64,000 nt of DNA from Saprospiraceae bacterium (GCA_016715965.1 JADJXG010000001.1:3105501-3169500), one strand, 5' to 3'. Counted from the stretch's first letter, positions 45,476 through 54,923 are shown. Made by a program: numbers and translations. Notes: generated from the letters alone by a model not told the origin.

Positions 45476-45970
45476 ATGGAGAAAATAGAGATCGAATTAA
45501 AATGGGCATTCATTTTTTTTCTTGCTTCCCTTTTATGGATGGTTTTGGAAAAAGTGAGTGGATTGCATGGAGAAAGAATTGGCTTGCATCCATATCTTTC
45601 CATGCTATTTATGATTCCGGCAGTATGGATCTATGTACTTGCGTTGAAGGAAAAAAACACGAAGTATTTTGGGGGATCAATGGATTTTAAATCTGGAATG
45701 ACTTCTGGAATGATCATCTCAATCATTTTAACTCTATTGGCACCTCTTACGCAATGGATTGCCGCTGAGTTTATTTCTCCTGAATATTTTTCCAATGTGA
45801 TCGAATATTCAGTAAAAGAAGGACATTATTCTACTGTGGAGGAAGCAAAATCTTACTTTAATTTAAAGAGTTATATCTGGCAAAGTATGGTCGGTGCTTT
45901 AATTTCTGGGACATTGATCAGTATAGTGGTAGTCTATTTTTTGAGAAGAAATAGCCAAGCAAAGGGTTGA
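45476..45970 (+). CDS. DUF4199 membrane protein
   Basis: A 164-residue protein with four hydrophobic segments (about 9-24, 40-57, 72-92, 134-155) and the DUF4199 pattern: EIELKWAFIF at the start, MDFKSGMTSGMIISI in the middle, and the VEEAKSYFNLKSYIWQSM loop before the last helix. The family is common in Bacteroidota, function unknown. It stands alone. Confidence 0.85.
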   Translation: MEKIEIELKWAFIFFLASLLWMVLEKVSGLHGERIGLHPYLSMLFMIPAVWIYVLALKEKNTKYFGGSMDFKSGMTSGMIISIILTLLAPLTQWIAAEFISPEYFSNVIEYSVKEGHYSTVEEAKSYFNLKSYIWQSMVGALISGTLISIVVVYFLRRNSQAKG

Positions 45971-46039
45971 TTCCAATTTATCTTAATTTTACGTATTTCA
46001 ATTATATAAACCATTCATTAAAACATAAAAACAAGCATC

Positions 46040-46483
46040 ATGACAACAATCAATGTATATCTTAACTTTAACGGAAACTGCGAGGAGGCTTTTGAATTTT
46101 ATAAATCTGTCTTCGGTGGGGAATTCTCTTATGTTGGAAGGTTTGGTGAGATGCCACCACAGGAAGGGCAGCCACCATTGCCCGAAGAAATGTCAAATAA
46201 AATTATGCACATTGGCTTGCCAATTAGCAAGGAAACTTCGCTGATGGGTAGTGATACAGGCGGCGAGTGGGCACCTAATTTTAAACAGGGTAATAATTTC
46301 TCCATTTCAGTGAATACCGATAGCAAGGAGAATGCGGATAGAATTTTTCACGGCCTTTCCGATGGGGCTAGAATAACAATGGCAATGGCGGATACTTTTT
46401 GGGGAGATTATTTTGGCATGCTGGAAGATCGTTTTGGTGTTAACTGGATGGTTAGTTTTAACGCTCAACACCAGCAAGTGTAA
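46040..46483 (+). CDS. VOC-family protein (PhnB/glyoxalase-like)
   Basis: A 147-residue protein of the PhnB-like branch of the VOC (glyoxalase/bleomycin resistance) superfamily. It has INVYLNFNGNCEEAFEFYKS, HIGLPISKETSLMGSDTG, NNFSISVNTDSKENADRIF and the end MAMADTFWGDYFGMLEDRFG. Members bind a metal or small ligand; no substrate can be assigned here. It is in a row of unrelated small genes on the plus strand. Confidence 0.9.
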   Translation: MTTINVYLNFNGNCEEAFEFYKSVFGGEFSYVGRFGEMPPQEGQPPLPEEMSNKIMHIGLPISKETSLMGSDTGGEWAPNFKQGNNFSISVNTDSKENADRIFHGLSDGARITMAMADTFWGDYFGMLEDRFGVNWMVSFNAQHQQV

Positions 46484-46541
46484 AATCATCTAGTTAGACA
46501 AATCTTTCTATGTATTTACAGTTTAGTTTTTATGAATAAAT

Positions 46542-46727
46542 ATGAAAAGGATTCCGATTGGGCTTTGGATCATGCTCATAATTTTAAATGCGCTTGTTTT
46601 ACTTGGTCAGCTTTGGCCAAATGGCCAACCACCTTTTGCATCTAAAGTTAATATTTTGACCCTGGTGTTCAATCTGATTTTATTCTGCTATATTATTTTC
46701 AGTTACAAAAGAATCAGCAATTATTGA
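46542..46727 (+). CDS. Small membrane protein (61 residues)
   Basis: A 61-residue protein with two hydrophobic segments (about 6-23 and 37-53) separated by a polar loop (WPNGQPPFASKVN) and a basic C-terminus (YKRISNY). No family recognised. It lies 21 bases before the MBL-fold gene on the same strand, so it may be cotranscribed. Moderate confidence because it is short. Confidence 0.5.
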   Translation: MKRIPIGLWIMLIILNALVLLGQLWPNGQPPFASKVNILTLVFNLILFCYIIFSYKRISNY

Positions 46728-46748
46728 GCAAATAGTAAAAAAAACGAT

Positions 46749-47720
46749 ATGAAATTATTTATTATATTTATATTCTTTGCTCTGCTTAATTTTAACGCAG
46801 AAAGGGAATTGAGCTTTCGCAGCATCAGAGAAGGTGAAATAATTAATTTGTATGATGCATTTGGGAAAGATTCGCTACTTAGTAAAGATTTTGGATTTTC
46901 GTGTATAACCAAATACAAGGGCAAAACATTACTTTTTGATGCCGGTAGCAATGCCGATATTTTCAAATCAAATGTTCAGAAAATTGGAATTGACCTTTCC
47001 AAAGTTGATCTTGTGGTTGTATCTCATGGGCATTTTGATCATTTGAATGGATTGGATTATTTATTGAAAATCAATCCCAATGTAAAGATCTATTTTCCCT
47101 ATGACATATTTTGGGGTGCTCCTGTTCCTTTTGATGCAACTGGTCTTGAACCTGAAGTTAAAGATTCACTCCCACAGTATATGAAATATTTTGATGGGGG
47201 TTCTACAAAATTTTCTATCAATCAATCTGGAAGATTTTGGAATTCAAACATAGAATTTATTAAGCAATCGTGTGAAATATTACCGGGAGTAAAACTCATT
47301 GCTACCAATTCATCTTTAATGGGATATTTTTCGTGCTATCCAGGTAAAAGTTTTGTGGAAGGACATTTTGAGCACCCATCTGACAATTGTAAAAACATCA
47401 ATTTGCCAGAACTTTCACTTTCTCTATCTGGTCGAAATGGTCAAACTTTATTGGTGGGATGTTCACATACCGGGGTGGTAGATATTGTCCGGCAAACAAT
47501 GTTGTTTAGTAGTGAGAAGATCGACCTTCTATATGGTGGATTCCACATGATTCCATTCAACCGCGAGCAAATCCTTAAATCGATTCAAGTATTGAAAGAA
47601 GAAATAAAAATTGCCAGAGTTGCACCAGCCCATTGTACTGGTCATCTTGCCTTTAAATTATTCAAAGATTCATATGATGATAACTATTTGTTTGCTGGAC
47701 TTGGATCTTCTGTAGAATAA
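46749..47720 (+). CDS. Exported metallo-beta-lactamase-fold hydrolase
   Basis: A 323-residue MBL-fold protein with an N-terminal signal-like helix (MKLFIIFIFFALLNFNA). The metal motif is SHGHFDHLNG, with later His ligands in GCSHTGVVDIV, GGFHM and PAHCTGH. The pattern (FSCITKYKGKTLLFDAGSNA, CTGHLAF near the end) resembles the archaeal dihydropterin synthase-related MptE-like branch rather than true beta-lactamases. The substrate is unknown; the export signal suggests periplasmic action. Confidence 0.85.
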   Translation: MKLFIIFIFFALLNFNAERELSFRSIREGEIINLYDAFGKDSLLSKDFGFSCITKYKGKTLLFDAGSNADIFKSNVQKIGIDLSKVDLVVVSHGHFDHLNGLDYLLKINPNVKIYFPYDIFWGAPVPFDATGLEPEVKDSLPQYMKYFDGGSTKFSINQSGRFWNSNIEFIKQSCEILPGVKLIATNSSLMGYFSCYPGKSFVEGHFEHPSDNCKNINLPELSLSLSGRNGQTLLVGCSHTGVVDIVRQTMLFSSEKIDLLYGGFHMIPFNREQILKSIQVLKEEIKIARVAPAHCTGHLAFKLFKDSYDDNYLFAGLGSSVE

Positions 47721-47896
47721 GAGATCAACATGATTCTCTATCGTATACATGGTAAGATAAAATCCATCATCGATGAGCGGTACAAACATAGTTATTGGAA
47801 TTAGTTATGATCGAAATCGAAATTGCTCGCGCAGCACCTTCCATCATGCGAATGGGTAATTTTAACATTCATTGTTCCGTTTAAAATAGTTAAATA

Positions 47897-48421
47897 ATGC
47901 TTTTTTCTTTGGCTAAATCGATTGAAATTCTGCAGTCAACACCATCTGTGCTTCATGATTTGGTATATAATTTGTCAAATGAGTGGACTTTTGAAAATGA
48001 GGGGCCTGATACCTGGAGCGTTTACGATATCATCGGTCATTTGATCCATGGCGAAAAGAAGGATTGGATCGAGAGATTGGATATAATTTTGTCGGATTCT
48101 CCAAACAAAGAATTTACACCATTTGACCGATTTGCACAATTCACAGAAAGCAAAGGCAAATCAATCAAGGAGTTGTTGGCAGAATTTGAAACTTTGCGGA
48201 ATAGGAATTTGGAATATTTGAAATCAAAAAATTTACAAACCGCCGACTTTGCAAAAATAGGAATTCATCCAAAATTTGGCACGGTGACTCTTCAGCAACT
48301 ACTAGCTACATGGACTGTCCACGACATGAACCACCTTTCTCAGATTTGTAGGGTCATGGCAAAACAGCTAAAGGAAGAGGTAGGTCCTTGGGTTGAATAT
48401 CTTCGGATATTAAAAGGTTAA
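47897..48421 (+). CDS. DinB-family four-helix metalloenzyme
   Basis: A 174-residue DinB-superfamily protein. The three metal His residues are visible in HLIHGEKKDW (helix 2) and TWTVHDMNHLSQI (helix 3), with the W-S-V-Y-D-I-I-G-H helix preceding. Related enzymes are thiol-dependent transferases such as bacillithiol or mycothiol S-transferases. The true thiol partner in this organism is unknown. Confidence 0.88.
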   Translation: MLFSLAKSIEILQSTPSVLHDLVYNLSNEWTFENEGPDTWSVYDIIGHLIHGEKKDWIERLDIILSDSPNKEFTPFDRFAQFTESKGKSIKELLAEFETLRNRNLEYLKSKNLQTADFAKIGIHPKFGTVTLQQLLATWTVHDMNHLSQICRVMAKQLKEEVGPWVEYLRILKG

Positions 48422-48667
48422 TGAACAATATTTCAATGCGACATTTGAGTTTAAACTAAAATAAAAAAAAAGAAGATCGGAAGACTTAAATTATACAACT
48501 AGCTGTTAATAAACAGAGTAATTTGGATTATCATCGTTTTTTTTGCGTACCCATAGAATTTATTTAACCATTTTGTTATAAAATTTTGATTCCAATTGAT
48601 TTTTTAAATTTTATATGTATTTGTAAAACAAGTTATTAAGACTTTTTGTATTCTAATTGATCGTTAA

Positions 48668-49942
48668 ATGGAACTACTCATCATTTTTATTTTGATTTTA
48701 CTCAATGGAGTATTCTCAATGTCAGAAATGTCATTGGTATCCTCACGTCGCTTCAAGTTGGAGAATGCCAGAAAAAAGGGTAGTACAGGCGCCAAATCTG
48801 CCCTTGAGCTTTCAGAAAATCCAACGCGGTATTTATCTACTGTACAAATTGGAATCACTCTGATAGGTATTTTATTGGGAGTTTACAGCGGTGACAAGCT
48901 GACCAATGATGTTCAGATTTTTCTTGAGCAATTTTCTTTTTTTCATCCTTACGCCAATAATTTGGCGGTGGCTATTGTCGTCATTTTTGTAACCTATCTC
49001 TCCATCGTTTTCGGAGAATTATTGCCTAAGAGGCTTGGAATGGCATTTCCTGAATCTATTTCAATTTTACTTTCGCCTTTTATGAAAGTAATTTCAACCC
49101 TTTCCTCTCCATTCGTAACGCTTTTGACCGTTTCTAATAATTTATTGCTGCGACTAATGGGTATTAAAAAAATCTCGCAGAATAAGATTACTGAAGAAGA
49201 GATAAAATCAATCATCAAAGAAAGTGCTGACGAAGGAGAAATTCAAGACATCGAACATAATATTGTGGAAAGAGTCTTTGAGTTGGGCGACCGAAGGGTA
49301 AATTCGCTGTTTACCCACAGATCCGATATAGTCTATTTTACAACAACGGACAGTTTGGATGAGATCAAGTTAAAGATTCACCAAGAGAAGCATTCTGCAT
49401 ATCCGGTATCTACCAGCACTGACTTGGATGATATAATTGGTATCGTTCTATTGAAAGACCTGTTTGTTTTAAATTCGGAAAAGGATTTTGACATACGGCA
49501 ATATATGAGAAAACCCATATTTATCAACGACAATGCGTTTGCATACAAAGTGTTGGAAATCTTCAAAAAGGAAAAAATTCATTATGGAATTGTGGTAGAT
49601 GAATATGGTACCACTCTTGGTATGATCACTATGGATGATGTGGTGGATGCACTGGTGGGTGATGTTACAGAAATGGGTCAGGATGAATATAAGATTGTAC
49701 AACGGGATGAAAATTCTTGGTTTGTAGATGGCCAGTATTCGATCAACGAATTTGTTCGCTTTTTTGGAATCCAATTGGAAGAAGAAGCCAATTACCAGTT
49801 TAGTACAGTTGCAGGACTGATCATTTATAGAAAAGATGATATACCTGATATTGGTGATAAAATTTCAGTGGACAACTACGTTTTGGAAGTAATTGACAAG
49901 GATGGCCAACGGATAGATAAGATATTAGTGACCAGGGTTTAA
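48668..49942 (+). CDS. CNNM/CorC-type (hemolysin-family) transporter-like protein
   Basis: A 424-residue protein with an N-terminal DUF21/CNNM transmembrane domain (hydrophobic segments ~1-18, 58-74, 97-118 and 128-150), two CBS domains (~200-260 and ~270-330; GIVVDEYGTTLGMITMDD in the second), and a C-terminal CorC/HlyC domain (~345-424; SWFVDGQYSINEF, FSTVAGLIIY). Relatives mediate Mg2+/Co2+ or Na+/Mg2+ transport; the older name hemolysin is misleading. Stand-alone gene, preceded by about 245 AT-rich bases. Confidence 0.92.
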   Translation: MELLIIFILILLNGVFSMSEMSLVSSRRFKLENARKKGSTGAKSALELSENPTRYLSTVQIGITLIGILLGVYSGDKLTNDVQIFLEQFSFFHPYANNLAVAIVVIFVTYLSIVFGELLPKRLGMAFPESISILLSPFMKVISTLSSPFVTLLTVSNNLLLRLMGIKKISQNKITEEEIKSIIKESADEGEIQDIEHNIVERVFELGDRRVNSLFTHRSDIVYFTTTDSLDEIKLKIHQEKHSAYPVSTSTDLDDIIGIVLLKDLFVLNSEKDFDIRQYMRKPIFINDNAFAYKVLEIFKKEKIHYGIVVDEYGTTLGMITMDDVVDALVGDVTEMGQDEYKIVQRDENSWFVDGQYSINEFVRFFGIQLEEEANYQFSTVAGLIIYRKDDIPDIGDKISVDNYVLEVIDKDGQRIDKILVTRV

Positions 49943-50156
49943 TTGTTCGATTGAAAACATTTTCATTTTGAATTTGAATGAATTTATTCTGGTTTGGTTT
50001 TATCAATAGGATCACATTTTATCAAAATCAACCCTGCACGGTTTGATGTAAGTGATTCACATTGGATTGTATTTTACATGACGGAGCCAGCATCAAAAAT
50101 CAACGGATCGATCAGATTGCTTTCGCCTTAAGAAGAATATATTTTCACTTTTTTAA

Positions 50157-50175
50157 TAAATTTGAAGTAAGTTTG
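50157..50175 (+). promoter_or_regulatory. Two adjacent -7 boxes upstream of DUF1304 gene
   Basis: TAAATTTG (50157-50164) and TAAGTTTG (50168-50175) both fit TAnnTTTG, in phase by 11 bases. The ATG is 24 bases past the second. No TTG is seen at -33 for either. Confidence 0.4.
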
Positions 50176-50198
50176 TATTTAATTTTATCTGAAATTCA

Positions 50199-50570
50199 AT
50201 GACCGTGAATTTACTCCAGGATTTTCTGATACTTTTGATAGCCTTGCTACATTTGTACATTCTCTACATGGAAATGTTTGCTTGGGAAAGCATGGGCAAG
50301 AAAACATTTAGGGGAGCTATGCCGGAAGAAATGTTTAAGCCAACAAAGATTCTTGCAGCCAATCAAGGTCTCTACAATGGATTTTTAGCGGCGGGATTGG
50401 TCTGGAGTCTAATTATTTCCGATCCGAACTGGTCAGAAAATGTAGCCATTTTCTTTTTGCTGTGTGTGGCTGTGGCAGGTATATATGGTGGCTTTACTGC
50501 CAGTAGAAAAATCTTCTATGTGCAGACTGTTCCTGCTTTATTGACTTTGTGTTTGGTATTAATTAATTAA
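50199..50570 (+). CDS. DUF1304 membrane protein
   Basis: A 123-residue protein with four hydrophobic segments and the DUF1304 pattern: LLHLYILYMEMFAW, a KPTKILAANQGLYNGFLAAG block, and AGIYGGFTASRKIFYVQTVP near the end. Function unknown. Stand-alone gene. Confidence 0.9.
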   Translation: MTVNLLQDFLILLIALLHLYILYMEMFAWESMGKKTFRGAMPEEMFKPTKILAANQGLYNGFLAAGLVWSLIISDPNWSENVAIFFLLCVAVAGIYGGFTASRKIFYVQTVPALLTLCLVLIN

Positions 50571-50600
50571 TTTGGGAATTGGAAAATTTTGATATTTTTG
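50571..50600 (+). promoter_or_regulatory. Promoter of the small 107-residue secreted protein
   Basis: TTTG at 50571-50574, an 18-base spacer, then TATTTTTG at 50593-50600: both boxes match. It begins immediately after the stop of the DUF1304 gene. The ATG is 34 bases downstream. Confidence 0.6.
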
Positions 50601-50634
50601 TATTGTTTTATTACTCTGACTTAATTTTATTTGT

Positions 50635-50958
50635 ATGAAAAAAATCTATTTTTTTGGTTTAATTTTATTTCTTGGATTGTATTCTTTCTGTTCTTCTGAT
50701 AACAATACTACAAAAGATTGTTCTACTGCTTATGCTACCGAATTGCAGGTTGAGGTAAATGCTCTGACAACCGCTGCCCAGGCCTATGGAATGAATCCTA
50801 CTCAGGCGAATTGTCTTGCCTATAAAGCTGCCGCCGAAGCTTACGTAAAAGCTTTAGAACCATATGGCAACTGTCCGGGACTAACTGGTCAGGCAAGGGT
50901 AGATTGGGAAAATTCGCTCAACATTGCCCGCAACAATGTGGCAGCAATCCAATGCTAA
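50635..50958 (+). CDS. Small secreted or lipoprotein-like protein
   Basis: A 107-residue exported protein. The N-terminal signal (KKIYFFGLILFLGLYSFC) ends at a possible lipidated Cys19 followed by SSDNNTT, a polar stretch of the kind seen after Bacteroidota lipoprotein cysteines; the lipobox itself (YSFC) is imperfect. The mature part is two helices with conserved-looking NCLAYKAAAEAYVKALEPYG and ends with Cys. Unknown function; family not recognised. Confidence 0.7.
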   Translation: MKKIYFFGLILFLGLYSFCSSDNNTTKDCSTAYATELQVEVNALTTAAQAYGMNPTQANCLAYKAAAEAYVKALEPYGNCPGLTGQARVDWENSLNIARNNVAAIQC

Positions 50959-50991
50959 GACGATTTCAGTATTTTGTCTCTGATAAGACTT

Positions 50992-51011
50992 AGTGGGGTA
51001 GCCACTTTTTT
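50992..51011 (+). terminator. Weak hairpin terminator after the small secreted protein
   Basis: AGTGG pairs with CCACT around GGTAG, followed by a T-run. The stem is only five pairs, so confidence is moderate. Confidence 0.4.
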
Positions 51012-51018
51012 AGTTTTT

Positions 51019-51026
51019 TATTTTTG
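51019..51026 (+). promoter_or_regulatory. -7 box upstream of the 182-residue membrane protein
   Basis: TATTTTTG fully matches TAnnTTTG, 37 bases before the ATG at 51064. No -33 TTG. Confidence 0.35.
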
Positions 51027-51063
51027 ATATTCATTCTGGAAATATTCAATTTTATTAATTGAG

Positions 51064-51612
51064 ATGATTAAATTTGTTGAATTCATCAGGCGCATTTCTA
51101 ACTGGAAATCCTTTCTTTTCTTCTTTGCCTGCTATATGGTATTCAATCTGTTTATACTTAAAAATGCAGAGACTAGAATGAATGGTTTGGCAGGAAAGGA
51201 AGTTGGAGTGATCGATCTGACATTTGGATATTCTCCGCAAAGAGCTCTCGACATGGTGGCGGCTTATGGGGATGAAGGCCGTGCTTTTTATGCTCGAACA
51301 GAATATACTGCTGACCTTGTTTATCCCCTTGTTTATGCTTTTTTGTTTTCGATAGTGTTTGTACTCTTATATCGAAATTCGGCCCAACCATGGATGATCC
51401 TATTGCCGTTTTTAACCTTGCTTTTGGATTATTCGGAAAATGTATTTATAGTCAGTCTGCTCACCAATTATCCTTTGCAATCCATGCAATCAGCAATCTT
51501 TTGTGAGATATTCAAATTGTTGAAGTGGGTTTGTTTTGTATTCATAATTGGCTTGGTTTTATTTGGGCTTCTTAGGAAAGCATTTTCTTCCTTCAACAGG
51601 AATAAGGCATAA
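51064..51612 (+). CDS. Uncharacterised four-helix membrane protein
   Basis: A 182-residue protein with hydrophobic segments near 16-33, 84-102, 108-118 and 146-170. The periplasmic-type loop between helices 1 and 2 contains IDLTFGYSPQRALDMVAAYG and YARTEYTADLVYPL, and the LDYSENVFI block lies before the last helix; this pattern recurs in small unnamed membrane families. No catalytic motif. Stand-alone gene before ruvB. Confidence 0.75.
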   Translation: MIKFVEFIRRISNWKSFLFFFACYMVFNLFILKNAETRMNGLAGKEVGVIDLTFGYSPQRALDMVAAYGDEGRAFYARTEYTADLVYPLVYAFLFSIVFVLLYRNSAQPWMILLPFLTLLLDYSENVFIVSLLTNYPLQSMQSAIFCEIFKLLKWVCFVFIIGLVLFGLLRKAFSSFNRNKA

Positions 51613-51694
51613 TTGCTGGTATAAGAATTATTTAGCACCTCATTGAAGACCTCGGGAGATGCTAAATTTCGTGGCCTATAATGGTCCTATACAT

Positions 51695-51702
51695 TATCTT
51701 TG
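51695..51702 (+). promoter_or_regulatory. -7 box very close to the ruvB start
   Basis: TATCTTTG fully matches TAnnTTTG but ends only 8 bases before the ATG at 51711, so transcription would start at or within a few bases of the start codon. It supports 51711 over an upstream ATG at 51681. Confidence 0.35.
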
Positions 51703-51710
51703 TTTTTAAT

Positions 51711-52736
51711 ATGCGAAATCCTGTATTAGATTCAGATCCCTCTCATCTGGCATCCGAAGACATAAAGATTGAGAAGGCATTGAGGCCAAAGCATCTAGAT
51801 GAATTCTCCGGACAGTCTAAGGTTGTGGATAATTTACGCATTTTTATCAAAGCAGCCCTTCAGCGTGGAGAAGCTCTTGATCATGTATTGCTGCATGGCC
51901 CTCCCGGTTTGGGAAAAACGACTTTGTCCCATATCATTTCCAACGAACTAGGTGCTTCTCTGAGGATGACCTCTGGTCCCGTTTTGGAAAAACCGGGTGA
52001 TCTCGCTGGTTTACTCACCAATCTTCAGACAGGAGATGTTCTTTTTATTGATGAAATTCACCGGTTGAACACGGTCGTAGAAGAATACTTGTATTCTGCA
52101 ATGGAGGATTACCGGATCGATATCATGATTGACTCCGGCCCAAGTGCACGATCCGTACAACTCACACTCAATCCCTTTACCCTCGTTGGTGCAACAACTA
52201 GGATGGGTTTGCTTACTTCGCCACTGCGTTCAAGATTTAGCATAAATTGTCATCTTGACTATTATGATACCGAAACATTGAGACGAATTGTACTGAGATC
52301 AGCAGACATTCTGAAAATGGACATTACCGATGGTGCGGTTACAGAAATAGCACGCAGGAGTCGTGGGACTCCAAGGATTGCCAACGCGTTGCTCAGAAGA
52401 CTTAGGGATTTTGCTCAAATCAAAGGGAATGGTACTTTGACCCATGAGATTGCTCTTTTTGGACTTGAAGCCCTGAATGTGGATTCCCATGGATTGGATG
52501 ATATGGACAATAGAATTTTACTTGCTATCATTGATAAATTTTCAGGTGGACCCGTTGGGTTGACCACTATTGCCACAGCAGTAGGAGAGGAGGCCGGTAC
52601 CATTGAAGAAGTGCACGAACCTTTTCTCATCATGGAAGGTTTTTTGCAAAGAACCCCAAGGGGTAGACTTGCTACACAGAAAGCATATGACCATTTGCAC
52701 ATTCCTTATAAAGCTACAACAGGTGGTTTGTTTTAA
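51711..52736 (+). CDS. ruvB: Holliday junction branch migration helicase subunit RuvB
   Basis: AAA+ motor that drives branch migration with RuvA during recombination. 341 residues from the ATG at 51711. Walker A HGPPGLGKTTL (63-70), Walker B FIDEIHRLN, sensor GATTRMGLLTSPLRSRF, arginine-finger region and the C-terminal winged-helix DNA-binding domain (EPFLIMEGFLQRTPRGRLAT) are all present. An in-frame ATG at 51681 would add a hydrophobic stretch foreign to the family. ruvA and ruvC are not in the window. Confidence 0.97.
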   Translation: MRNPVLDSDPSHLASEDIKIEKALRPKHLDEFSGQSKVVDNLRIFIKAALQRGEALDHVLLHGPPGLGKTTLSHIISNELGASLRMTSGPVLEKPGDLAGLLTNLQTGDVLFIDEIHRLNTVVEEYLYSAMEDYRIDIMIDSGPSARSVQLTLNPFTLVGATTRMGLLTSPLRSRFSINCHLDYYDTETLRRIVLRSADILKMDITDGAVTEIARRSRGTPRIANALLRRLRDFAQIKGNGTLTHEIALFGLEALNVDSHGLDDMDNRILLAIIDKFSGGPVGLTTIATAVGEEAGTIEEVHEPFLIMEGFLQRTPRGRLATQKAYDHLHIPYKATTGGLF

Positions 52737-52768
52737 GTTTTTTAATTTTTTGAGAACTCCGATAAATT

Positions 52769-53548
52769 CTAATCGTAGGATTTCCTTCCACTGCGATCCA
52801 CCAAAGTGGCCGATCCTTGCTGACTGGATGTCATCACAATGTCAAGGATATTGACATGTCCGGGAGCTGAAACCATGAAATATATGGCATCCGCCACATC
52901 CGATGATTTAAGAGGAGTAAAATCTTTATAAATGTCGGCCTTAACGACATCGCCTTCAAATCTGTTGATAGCAAACTCTGTTTCCTCAACATGTCCGGGG
53001 CTCACTTGTCCAACTCGGATATTGTAAAGGTAGAGATCCTGACGTATGGCTCTTGTTAAGGCATCCACTCCAAATTTGGTGGCGCAATACACATTGCCTT
53101 TGGGATAGACTTCTTTGCCTGCAGTACTGCAAATGTTTATGATTTGGCCAGACTTTTTTGCCACCATCCTCCTGCTGATCAATCGCGTAATGTAGATCAA
53201 TCCTTTGATGTTGGTGTCTATCATGGTATTCCAATGATCTGTATTCCCCTCATGGATAGGATCCAAGCCCAATGCTAAACCAGCATTGTTGAGGAGAACA
53301 TCCACATCCTGCCACTCTACTGGTATTGAATCGATTGCCCTTTCAACGGAAGCTTCTTTGCGAATATCAAAGCATAATACAAGGGTTGGAATTCTGTATT
53401 CTGATTCAATATATTGAGCCAATTCTTCCAATCGCTCTTTCCTTCTGGCACACAATATGAGCCGGAATTTTTTTTCTCTGGCAAGGCGGATTGCTGTTGC
53501 TTTTCCAATGCCAGAACTGGCTCCTGTGATGAGTACGGTTTTCATCAT
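52769..53548 (-). CDS. Short-chain dehydrogenase (YdfG-like)
   Basis: A 259-residue classical SDR. Cofactor motif TGASSGIG (8-15), NNAG near 89, and the catalytic Ser/Tyr/Lys as ICSTAG ... YCATK. The sequence VLITGASSGIGKATAIRLA and VSPGHVEETEF resemble YdfG-type 3-hydroxy acid/serine dehydrogenases that use NADP. Its start overlaps the end of the upstream TlpA-like gene by 4 bases (ATGA), so the two are translationally coupled. The exact substrate cannot be read from the sequence. Confidence 0.9.
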   Translation of the reverse strand: MMKTVLITGASSGIGKATAIRLAREKKFRLILCARRKERLEELAQYIESEYRIPTLVLCFDIRKEASVERAIDSIPVEWQDVDVLLNNAGLALGLDPIHEGNTDHWNTMIDTNIKGLIYITRLISRRMVAKKSGQIINICSTAGKEVYPKGNVYCATKFGVDALTRAIRQDLYLYNIRVGQVSPGHVEETEFAINRFEGDVVKADIYKDFTPLKSSDVADAIYFMVSAPGHVNILDIVMTSSQQGSATLVDRSGRKSYD

Positions 53549-54861
53549 TTCAATGCATCAATAATTTGATCAAATTCGTTGTCAAATAATGTAAAATGAC
53601 TGGTTGCGGGACCATCAAAACCAGTATGTACTTTCTGAATGACATTGTTTTTATCTAAAAAGATCATGGTTGGAAAAGCATAGATTTTGTCCAGTTGGGG
53701 AAACATGACTGAAACAGAATCTTTATTGGCAGGTCCAGCAATCAATATTTCATAGGGTAGATTCAAACTTTCTTTATACCTGCGGATCCTGGGAAGTGAC
53801 CATGCAGGGTCTTTTTTTCGCTCAAAAGCCAATGCAATTACCCCTGTTTCATCCAATTTTCCATCCTTAATTTTTCTGGTCAGAAATTCACATTCATCCC
53901 TGCAGTTTGGGCACCAACTGCCTAGAATTTGTATGATTTTATTCTTGTTTTGATACCTTTCATCTGCCAGACCTACCCAGTTTCCATCTGCATTCTGCAA
54001 TCGAAAATCAACTGGTTTTTGTGAAATGATTTTCACGATGTCCAAAGAATTGGACAGCTGAAAATTTTCATTTCTTGTAGCTTCAAGACTGGCGGTGTGG
54101 TGGTTGCCCGAGTAAAAAGTACCTGTGAATTTATTATCCGACAAATTCAGTTCAAACATAAATACATGAGCGCCATCAAATGAACTCATTTTGGCCTGCG
54201 AACCAAAAACCTGCCCGGATAAAAATCGATAATCTCCCGTTTCAGTTCTGAAAGTCCCTGTGATATGGCTATTATTCTGAGTAAATTCTCCGATTGCTTT
54301 ATAAGAATCAGCTGAATCTTTGTCAAAAACAACTTCCCAATTTCCAGTTAAATTAAACTGTGCTTTTTCTGGAATTTTTTTAAACAAATAGGTTTGACCA
54401 TATTGTGCCGTAAAAGGAATGCTGTAGTTATTCTTGTCTAACACGATTAAATCTCCTGCCAGCTTATCGTGTTCCCAAACTCCTTTTAGTTTTGCGTCAT
54501 AAGGAGTTAGCATAATCTCAAACGTATCTATTCCATTTCGGACATCATAGCCCAAGCTAATCTGATTAAAATATATTTTTTCAGAACCATTGATTAAAAT
54601 GAAGGTATAACTTGAATCCGATGGTTTGATAAATTCAAACTGAAATGGTATCACTTTTTTCAAAGATTCGGGTTCAGGGTCACGGATCACAATCTTGTCT
54701 TTGCCTTTGGTAATTATTATCTGGCGTTTGTCTTCAAGCACAAAAGTACCTCTCCAAATGCCAGGTATCGGCCCACCATGTTGCTTTGGAACCTCAATGC
54801 ATGAACTTTGCGAGAAGAGCAATAGGATAAAATAGATACATCTGCTGTTGAAATTTGCCAT
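53545..54861 (-). CDS. TlpA-like thioredoxin-fold lipoprotein with a long N-terminal extension
   Basis: A 438-residue lipoprotein (lipobox SQSSC21). Residues ~30-270 form two beta-rich regions (IWRGTFVLEDKRQ and, repeated, GNWEVVFDKDSA with FTGTFYSGNHHTAS), of the kind that precede TlpA domains in Bacteroidota. The thioredoxin fold starts near 280, with QILGSWCPNCRDE (Cys317 and Cys320) and AFPTMIFLDKNN. It reduces or oxidises unknown periplasmic proteins. Overlaps the SDR gene by 4 bases; the coiled-coil/HhH gene lies 62 bases upstream. Confidence 0.88.
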   Translation of the reverse strand: MANFNSRCIYFILLLFSQSSCIEVPKQHGGPIPGIWRGTFVLEDKRQIIITKGKDKIVIRDPEPESLKKVIPFQFEFIKPSDSSYTFILINGSEKIYFNQISLGYDVRNGIDTFEIMLTPYDAKLKGVWEHDKLAGDLIVLDKNNYSIPFTAQYGQTYLFKKIPEKAQFNLTGNWEVVFDKDSADSYKAIGEFTQNNSHITGTFRTETGDYRFLSGQVFGSQAKMSSFDGAHVFMFELNLSDNKFTGTFYSGNHHTASLEATRNENFQLSNSLDIVKIISQKPVDFRLQNADGNWVGLADERYQNKNKIIQILGSWCPNCRDECEFLTRKIKDGKLDETGVIALAFERKKDPAWSLPRIRRYKESLNLPYEILIAGPANKDSVSVMFPQLDKIYAFPTMIFLDKNNVIQKVHTGFDGPATSHFTLFDNEFDQIIDALK

Positions 54862-54923
54862 TAAAACGAATCTAATAAGTTTTTAAAAAATAACGCGGAA
54901 ATTTCAAACAAGGCAGTATAAAA

